This document shows positions 56,460 to 64,000 of a DNA stretch of 64,000 nucleotides, one piece after another. Every line of letters begins with the position of its first letter. Position 1 is the first letter of the stretch. The notes beneath the pieces are model-generated. The model was not told the origin of the DNA and ran no database searches. It saw nothing but the letters and a program-made list of their open reading frames with translations. The stretch comes from Welwitschia mirabilis (taxonomy: Eukaryota > Gnetophyta > Gnetopsida > Welwitschiales). Both the position numbers and the translations under genes were made by a program. Where the stretch lies: NCBI GenBank assembly GCA_051453625.1, contig JBOZIK010000001.1:169070871-169134870 (forward strand), given 5' to 3'.

Positions 56460-57520
56460 TTTGTGTTAGGACTATATGACATCCTAGAGGGGGTGAGTAG
56501 GTTGATTAAAAATATTTTCTAATTAAATCAATTAAATAACCTTTAAACGAAAATAATAATAAAATAAATAAGCAGGAACAAAGTAAAATACAAGCAATAA
56601 GAAAACACCAGAGATTTTATAGTGGTTTGGCTCTTTACCTGCTCCACTCTCACGGGGTAGCAATAGCTCTTAGCCTTCTGGTTTCTTTGAGACTTCAAAG
56701 CTTATAACACCCTTTCAATAGGGTTAAAAATTTCTTATAATGCCCTTTTATTAAGGGAATTTACACAAATGCTTATCCTTAAGCATACAACACAATTAAG
56801 CCTGAGGTATTTAATGCAAATAGTGTTCCTTGAAATGCACTGATCATCAGCTAAGCAGTACAATCATTCAGAAGATAGAATGTTTAGATTTATAAATAGT
56901 AGCATGGAGGAGGATATGTTTAGTAATAGATAATACAAAGCTATTACATAAGTAAGTGTTATTCCGCAAATATATCCTTCTCTTTCACATAGAAATAATC
57001 AAAATTTACCTGTTATAATCTTAAACATTAAGCTCTTAGCATAGGTTAGTGTGCTAGTAATGATTCATATCTATTGGCATCTCGGAATTTGAATTTTAAT
57101 GTTTAGAATGGCTTTTTTTTTGCCCCAACATTTGCTTACTCTAACGTACCCTTTCAAAAATTTAGACATCACTGTTGTAATATTTGGACCTATCAAAACT
57201 ATGTAGCATTCCAGACATCCCAATTGAAAATCCAAACATCTCCATAATTAAGGTTGAGTACAAGAGCAAATGTCTTGGCTTAGGATCTAGATGTCCTTTT
57301 ATATTTTACCTATAAATAGAGGTAGAAATCCTAGTTTTAGATCTAGATGTCCTTATATAATTTAACCACACATAGAACAAGATGTCCCAGTTTTAGATAT
57401 AAACATCCTTATACAATAAGATGCATATAGGAGTAGACATCCCAATTTTAGGTCTGGACATCCTAGTTAGTACAAACTCTAAATATCCCAATTTTGAGCT
57501 CTTCTTAAATGGTGCATTTG
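56460..57520 (+). mobile_element. Solo-LTR-like sequence (SIRE/Maximus Copia type) with degenerate GGACGTCC-like repeats
   Basis: GACATCCTAGAGGGGGTGAG, then AGATTTTATAGTGGTTTGGC and CCTGCTCCACTCTCACGGGG match phrases typical of SIRE/Maximus LTRs ('CTAGAGGGGGGTGAATAG', 'TTTATAGTGGTTCGGC', 'CTACGTCCACTC'). From 57190 to 57490 a motif of the form [AG]GA[TC][AG]TCC recurs at least seven times with spacing of roughly 30-60 bases, a decayed version of the GGACGTCC repeats seen in such LTRs. No partner LTR was found in the window, so it is either solo or a fragment. Confidence 0.45.
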
Positions 57521-57599
57521 ATCTGTGACACTACTTTGGGTTTGCTACAAAGTCTATTCATCATCATTAAAATAAGAACCTTCAACAATTTGCTTCTTA

Positions 57600-58560
57600 C
57601 TACCTAATTAGAATTGAAACTAAAGCTTGGAACTACCTACTGAAGGTAGTAAATGCATTTTATTATCCTAAGAAAGTTCTTAAATTTTATAAAAATGTAA
57701 CACTCGTTGACAAAGACTCTTGGGGAATCCATTCATGTATTCAACACACTTTTTCTACCATTTCATTAGTTGATTTTAAAGTAGTCTTAAGGGTAGATCA
57801 TTCTAATAATCTTTCTTTTTCTTTAGTAAAAAATTTTGAATACTATTATCATGCCTTAAATGTAGAGTATGCTCCTAATAGAGAAGGCATCCTTCCATGT
57901 GAGTTTTTATATAAAAACCAACTTGCCTTATTTAGATTCATCATTTGTGATGTGTTACCTATGCGATGTCATGGGTACTTATAGTAGCCATTTAGACCTC
58001 ACTAGGATAATCTAGGATAATAAGCCCTTTGATATTAGTAAATTCTTGTTTAGAACTATTATAAATCATGAAGGTCATAAGAGCAACCTTCCTTTACCTT
58101 GCCTTATCTCAGATATCATTTATAACACTTTGTACTAGATCTTAAATTGTAAAGGTTGGGAGAAAGCATACATAAAACCATCACTCTTGTAAGATTATCA
58201 AAGTTTAGAAGTATCATAATACTGATTGGATTTTAGGGCAATAGCAATAGCAACAAGAAAAACAATAAGAAGAAGAGCACCAATCAAAGGAAGAAATTCA
58301 TCATGATCCATCGTCTATTTGTTCCATTCCTTCATATGTAACTCCTTATGTACCTTGAACAACTTGCCAAAAGAGTAAGGAACCTATTAGAGAATCCTCA
58401 ATCATCCTCCTTCTTCTCCTTGTTCTCATTCTCCATCTTCTTAATCTCCTTTTTCCTCATCTAGTGAAACATTCTTGGAACAAGTATCAAAAAACCATAA
58501 GACTTGGATTGGTAAGCTATGGAAACAGATGAATAAAATCTCATGCAAGTAGAAGGAGAT
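57600..58560 (+). pseudogene. Plant transposon protein (Transposase_32/Athila ORF-1-like) relic
   Basis: One long frame reads KAWNYLLKVVNAFYYPKKVL, LVDKDSWGIHSCIQHTFSTI, NFEYYYHALNVEYAP, GILPCEFLYKNQLALFRFII, then after two stops DISKFLFRTIINHEGHKSNL and PLPCLISDIIYNTLY. The 'AFY' step, the paired helices with 'ALF-x-[FL]II' and the final LP-x-P-x-LI fit the family. A Pro/Ser/Gln-rich tail and an amphipathic end (TFLEQVSKNHKTWIGKLWKQ) follow, as usual. Its place 0.5 kb before the 3' LTR is that of Athila ORF-1. It is not closely related to the LINE A/B/C domain. Confidence 0.5.
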
Positions 58561-59043
58561 AGATACAAAGCTAGAGTATTTAATCTCTTGTAGAAGATAT
58601 TTTGGATAAAGGTTGCATTTAAGTATGTTTTAATGTAGTGTTTTCAAATGTTTTCAAATGTATTGTAATATTTTGCATGCTAGTTTAAAGTCTTTGCATT
58701 GTAGTTTTTTCTAAGAACTTACATCAAAATAATTTTTTAGCCTATTATATGAAAATCCATGTAACGTAAAATTTCCTTTTTAAATACTTTGACTTATTTT
58801 CAAAAGCTTTGTATTACATTTTCTATCTCTTTAACTTGAAGGATAAAGTTTAGTTTTGGTTAGGAGGTATAACATCTTTTTTTAATAGAATTTTTTTATT
58901 TTTGATGTCTTATTTCTCAAAAATTGATAAAAAATTTTCAGAAATGTTATATCATTTCCATACTTGAACATTTTACTTAGTAAATTTTTTCATGTTGATC
59001 ATTTCTTTATTAACTTTTACTCAAATACTAGCAAAAGTTTTAT

Positions 59044-59050
59044 TAGGGGG
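59044..59050 (+). other. Polypurine tract of the outer LTR element
   Basis: TTAGGGGG lies directly before the TG of the right LTR, where plus-strand priming is expected. Confidence 0.6.
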
Positions 59051-60508
59051 TGTGTTTACATGAAAAAATTGACATGCCAAGTAAGTGTATTTCATCAATT
59101 TTTCATAGGAAAGATATTAAATTCATCATTTTATCATAAAATATTGTTTTATACTCTTTTTATCATGTTATGAAATTATGAACTTTTTCATAACATCTTC
59201 AAGTTTATTGCTACTTTTTGGAAGACATTCTATAAACTAAAGAAATTCTAACATAAAACACCAGCACCACTATCCAAGTCATCAGTGCTACCAAACTTTT
59301 GAGGTAGAATCAATCCAGGATCATGTTCTTATGGCTTTTTGAAAAGTTCATCACATTTCACTTGCAGGCTAAATCGAATGTTCACTCAGAATAAGCCTTC
59401 AACTTTAATAACACATGCAGAGGTGTAAAACAATACGTCATAGTGACATGTAGTAATAACAAGGCTAGTTATGTGAAAGACATATAACATGGTATGCATT
59501 TACAACTGCATCATTAATCAAAGGACTTATCATTACCTCTATAACATTAGAAGACAAATAATCATCTATTAAGGTTACATGCCAAAATAATTGTAATCTC
59601 TTCCTTCTTATAACTGCTTAAAAAGTGTAATCCCCCTTATGTAATCACTACCAATCATATCATAACAAAGTTGTCTAAGTTTTTCCTTATCTATAAAAGG
59701 GCCTTAGGCCCTCATTGTAAAGGATCTTTTGATTAGAAAAAACATGATGGAAACACTTGCAATGTTAAGACATTATGATCTTATAAGTACCTCCCTTGGG
59801 AGCAGATTTATTCCAAGGCTACTTGAGGTATCTATTCAACTTCACCTGCCTTTATTAATATATTGTATATTTCTAATTTTAATACAAGATTAGTTGTTCA
59901 TTCTTTTATTATTAGTGAATATTAATCTAGTACTAGTAATTTGTAGGTAAGACTATTTCTTATTTATTAAAGTAGTTGTTCATTCTTTGATTTCTAGTGC
60001 ATGTTAACATGATATTATTAAACCTTAGGTGAGACCACATCATTAGAGTCTTAGAATCCAGTGAATTCTCTAAAGCTAATTTTTAGTCGTAGTCACTATT
60101 ATATTATAGATCTTAAGTACAAGTGTCCTTACTTTGTATGTTCATGAAGGGTTATGAAGGATTAAGTAACTATTGAATTCAACAACATTCATGTGGTGAA
60201 TGAGATCATGTCACCATGCTTGAGCCATTATGACTTGATGATTTGATCTTATGTTTCAGGAATACAAGAATAATTAGAGTGAAGGTAGAGTATTGAACAA
60301 ATTAATCTAGACCTTTGAAGCACATCCATTCCCCTATGTCACCAACCAAAGTTCACATTAAATTCTCAAATAGTGATTTTATATTTTGTTTGATTTTCAT
60401 TGTAAGTTAGGACTCTTATGTCACTTTTGATAAGTTTACCTCAATTATTCTTTTGGAGAACAATACCAGGTATCCACGTATTTTTAAATCTGGTTCATTA
60501 AACTATCA
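59051..60508 (+). repeat. 3' LTR of the 13.4 kb element
   Basis: It starts TGTGTTTACATG behind the purine tract and ends AACTATCA. It aligns over its length with 47150-48604; a TATA-like CTATAAAAGG at about 59691 (CATTTATAAAAGGG in the left LTR at about 47790) is a candidate LTR promoter in both. Confidence 0.8.
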
Positions 60509-60599
60509 CAAATAATAGTTTCCATTAAAACATTTAATTTTTTTTGATTGGAAGGATTTTTTAAATATCGAATAAATAAGAGACATATTACAATGCTAG

Positions 60600-63500
60600 A
60601 CAATGGAGATTTCAAATGAGAAAAGAGCTTCAAACAAAGAGCTCTAGAGAGAAAGAAGGGGAATCACATGGAATTTAATACTTGATGCTACAAACAATAG
60701 CATTCTTAGAAGAGGGAGTAAAGGAATTGAAGGTCTCATTATTAAAAATAGTTTCATTTTAGATCTTCCCTAGTTTAGATAAAATACTATAGTGAATTAA
60801 GAACCATTTTCACCATTATAAGACATTACTAGGTTTACCAAGGCCAATAAGAGATGAGAGTTTATAAATGTAATGCTAGCCTAAAGAGTGACTAATCCAT
60901 TCCCAAGTAGAATAAGCTTCCTAATAAAACCAAAAAGTGTAAGCAAGAGATTCTTATATGCCATAGCAACGAAACACAGGAATATATATTGTAAAATGAG
61001 AAGGTCTATCACTAATTAAAAGTCCATTATGAAAAAGTAACCAACCAAACATATGAATTTTGGAAGAACTGATGAGCACTTAATTATTGGAAAACAAACT
61101 CTTCCACAAGTACTCTAAGAGTTAGATGTGATAATTTTATTCATGCAACAAAGATTGAATTATTTTCAAACTATAGATGCTTCATGAAACTACAATGTTT
61201 GTGTTTGTAATTGTGACCATTCTTCAAGGTGGAAAGGTTACAACCACTTATAGTCGTTTATAATATAGGATGAGAAGTAAGATTAGAAGATACAAGTTAA
61301 TAAGTAGTTCTTTTATTGATGAAAATATTGAATCCATTCTTAGTTTGAAACTAATTAAGATAAGAGCTAGAATAATGATACTAAGCATCTTTAATCTTCT
61401 TAGCCTTTTTTTTAATAGAAAGGAAAGAGTAGTGGAACCACTTTTCTACTAAAGTATCTTCTTAGTTATTGAGTTAAAGGGACACTAAATAGAAATATTC
61501 TAATGATCAAAATTTTTAGGACTTTGAAGTAAACGTCTAATAGTAAGTCAAGAATTCTAGATAGCCTTAAGAAAGATAGAATAATGTAGTTTAACAGAAG
61601 CAAGGATGAGAAGTGGCTATCAAAAAAAGAAGGATGGCTAGGCTTTGCTACTAAAATGAAGAATAAATTAAATAGAATTTATCATAAAAACCTTTCAATA
61701 CACATCTTCATGTCTAGCCTTAACTAGATAACAAGTAGCAAGGAATTTTTCTTAATGAAAAATTTTCTCCACGTTAAAGCCTTCTAAATCTTTAGGATGA
61801 GTGCATATATCATAGAAAACTTTGATAAGTACTTTATGGTAAGGATCTCTATAACATTAAATCAAATATATGCAAGTTCTAATAAGCTTAGTGTATAAGG
61901 ATTCAAAGTGAGCTGGACATGTGGAATAGAATACATAAGTGGTAGTAAGAATTCTATCACATAATAGTTTTTCCAACTAAAGGACAATCTATAGAAAGTT
62001 AATTTTGAATCTTTTGATGTATGTTCTTAATAATCTATGACCACAAATGTGAACAAGCGATGTTAAAGTTGAAAGACATACCAAGAAGCATAAAAACCTC
62101 ATTAGATATGATTTTATGCCCTAGGTGAGATTGAAAATTATTAATCAGCCTTAAGCAAAAATAGATAGATGTATCCTAGTTAGTGCTAGGATAAAAGCTT
62201 AGCAATAGATCTTTAGATACTTAAGTAAGAAAGAAATTTTAGAAGGAGTGTTGCAAGCAAAGAAGAACATAGTGAGCATTGAAGAGTTGGCCAAAGTAAT
62301 TAGAAAAGAAAAGACTATGAAGAAATCCTAAATTTAAACAATGAGATGGCCTAGAGCACCTGTAGTAATGATAAATAAATAAGAATCCAAGGGGTGGTCT
62401 TGATGAACTAAACTTGTTAATTGATAGGAAGCAGAGGTAGATCCATTGACATAGGCCTAAGCATATGCATCTAAGAAGAGTGTCTTGATGTATTAAAGGA
62501 AGCTTTGTTCAAGCCAATTTGTTGAAGCATCTTTGAAATAAAATTTCATGAAATTCTATCATAGGCTTTAGAGTAGTCAAACTTTAGGATAACCAAGCTA
62601 TGGTTAGGTTAGGATTCCCACTCTTAAGCTTTAGCTACACTAATAATATTGCTTAAAGTAAAGTGACATTTGATCAAGGAAGATTGTTGTTAGAATGATT
62701 ATGAAGAAAAAAAATTTCGTTAACTTTTTAGGTAGGGCTTTGACAATTATCTTGTATGAGGTATCTAACAAGATGAAAGGCCACCAGTATTTGGTTTATT
62801 CCTTACTGTTTTCTTCTAAAATAAACTTGATTAGACTAGTATTAATAACTCTATTAAGTGAGATAAAGGCTATAGACTTATTATGAAATTCATTAGAAGA
62901 ACCACCAATTACATAATGTAAATGCTTGTAAAATTTAAAGGAATACCATCTACTCCAAGAGGTTTGCCACCTTTTATTTATTTCATCACATCAATAATTT
63001 CTTCAAAAGATAGATGTTGATCTAGAAGGGAAACCAAATTAGTTAGAATAAGGTAAGGAATATGATTTTTTAATTCTTAGTAAGTGGATTTTTTTAACAA
63101 TGAAGTTAGGCTTATGATTGAAACATACCATGAATTGATATTCCTAATGCTGAAAGGATTTATGAACTTTTCACCACTAGATTGAATAACAAGAATAGTC
63201 TAAGCTAAGGAAAGATTAAATTTCAAAAAAAAATTTAAAAAAGATTTAGATGAGAATTCACATCTTTGAAGCCGATGCAAACAAGACCGAAAGCAATAAG
63301 CATGAGCCCATTGAGCTTCAATGTATTGAATTCGAGAAGATACATTAAGTCTAGCTTTTTTAAGGACAACATTAAATGGATTTCTCTTGAGAGTTACAGT
63401 AATGGATTCATCTTCCTCAGACTTAAAAAAATCCTCTTTTTTAAAGTGAAATAGCTATCATTCTATAATATTCCCTCATTAAAGTACNNNNNNNNNNGAG

Positions 63501-64000
63501 TGATACCTCATACCATTATAGGACAAGTCAGCCATGGACTAGAGATAAAAAATGAGAGATAGTGTTGAGTTATAATAAAGAAATTTAATATTGAGAATAA
63601 AATTTGAGTCTCAAAAAGGGATAGCATTAAAATTCTAAAGTCTTGCAATGATGAGAAAATAGTAAGAAACAGATGTAGGGAAGATGGTATTACTCAACTA
63701 AATGTGTTTGTTATAAGAAATATAAATGTTTCCAAATGCTTAAGCATCAAATCATTTCCTCATTGCCTATTAGATTAATTTATTATGAAATCTAACCTTG
63801 TCACAAAAATCCAGAGGATAACACAAATGGAAGTGGGTAATGAGATCATAATCCACTCTAAAGTATTAAAGAAAAAGGAACACTTTCCTATTTTGTCTCT
63901 AATGAGTTAACCATGTTCATGTTTCATAAAGCACTAAATAGCATCTAGTAAATCCTATAAATTCATTGAAAGAAGTCTTTTGTTATATTATTGGGAGCAT
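60600..64000 (-). mobile_element. LINE D: decayed LINE of a different family
   Basis: On the - strand the blocks are GKPLGVDGIPLNF (about 62980), LDTSYKIIVKALPKKLTKF (about 62760), LVILKFDYSKAYDRIS (about 62590), HQDHPLDSYLFIITTGALGH (about 62390) and CPLVGKTIM (about 61975). These are the ordered RT motifs of a plant LINE ('APG-x-DG[IL]P', 'RPISLL-[ND]-x-[SI]YKI-x-AK', 'D-x-x-KAYD-x-[IV]', 'RQG-x-PL-x-PYLF', 'LS-x-[AG]GR-x-x-[IL]'). Endonuclease-like debris continues to the window edge (63640-63960). The catalytic Y-x-D-D was not found. It shows no downstream J-domain. Confidence 0.65.
63488..63497. other. 10-N gap
   Basis: A minimal gap inside LINE D; no length information. Confidence 0.9.

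Larger units (their letters stand above)
47150..60508 (+). mobile_element. LTR retrotransposon, 13.4 kb, Ty3/Gypsy (Athila/Tat-like), with nested insertions
   Basis: Two diverged direct repeats of about 1.46 kb bound it (47150-48604 and 59051-60508). A primer-binding site follows the left LTR and a purine tract (TTAGGGGG) sits directly before the right LTR, whose first bases are TGTGTTTACATG. The element is on the + strand. No RT or integrase could be read inside. A transposon-protein-like domain (57.6-58.6 kb) lies at the Athila ORF-1 position near the 3' LTR. The interior also holds a second LTR element (51330 to about 54450) and a foreign LTR-like sequence (56460-57520). Target-site duplications were not clear. 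Confidence 0.75.

Noticed and set aside
1-64000. CRISPR array, bacterial operon or phage-like system
   Set aside because: No regular short repeats with unique spacers, no compact gene clusters with ribosome-binding sites; introns and plant retroelements show a plant nuclear origin.

Overview
The window is plant nuclear DNA. It is AT-rich, contains no tRNA or rRNA genes and no bacterial-style operons, and is mostly decayed retrotransposons around one intron-rich gene. The domain types seen (plant LINE with a CCHC ORF1, Copia and Ty3/Gypsy relics with a tRNA-Asp-type primer site, tRNA-derived SINEs, PPR debris) point to a seed plant with a large genome. A gymnosperm is plausible but I cannot prove it. 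Twelve runs of N (three of 10, three of 100 and six of 554-858 bases) break the sequence.

The one convincing host gene lies on the + strand at 20390-26890. I reconstruct 12 exons joined by GT-AG introns, giving about 806 residues: an acidic, nuclear, Claspin/Mrc1-like replication-checkpoint mediator. A palindromic E2F-type site (TTTTGGCGCC) sits about 240 bases before the ATG, as expected of an S-phase gene. The reading frame is broken once, by an apparent one-base deletion in exon 8 near 22740; everything after it is open in the shifted frame. Intron 10 holds a tandem repeat of about 155 bases that runs into an N gap.

Left part (1-20 kb): a nearly complete LINE on the - strand (1-4615); a SINE at 6.3 kb; a 5'-truncated LINE of the same family on the + strand (6705-9115); Ty3/Gypsy pol debris on the - strand (9.1-10.4 kb); a long stretch without recognisable genes; an inverted SINE pair at 19.14-19.38 kb; and a tandem repeat directly before the gene promoter.

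Middle (27-36 kb): PPR fragments, unidentified ORFs and four gaps. Two gaps are flanked by sequence that occurs on both sides exactly up to the contig ends, so these apparent tandem duplications are probably unmerged contig overlaps. The 44.9-45.6 kb gap shows the same pattern.

Right part (37-64 kb): a Copia relic (37.2-39.6 kb, +); a third member of the LINE family (43.6-46.3 kb, -); an LTR retrotransposon of about 13.4 kb (47150-60508) with two LTRs of about 1.46 kb, into which a second LTR element carrying only a gag-like stretch and a solo-LTR-like sequence have inserted; and a different LINE on the - strand (60.6-64 kb).

The most unusual observation is the LINE family. Three copies share the order zf-RVT, then a plant transposon 'Transposase_32/Athila ORF-1'-like domain, and in the two copies whose 3' part lies in the window, then a DnaJ J-domain and a common 3' end. 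The two complete 3' parts are on opposite strands and 35 kb apart. This suggests a LINE lineage that carries a J-domain module at its 3' end.
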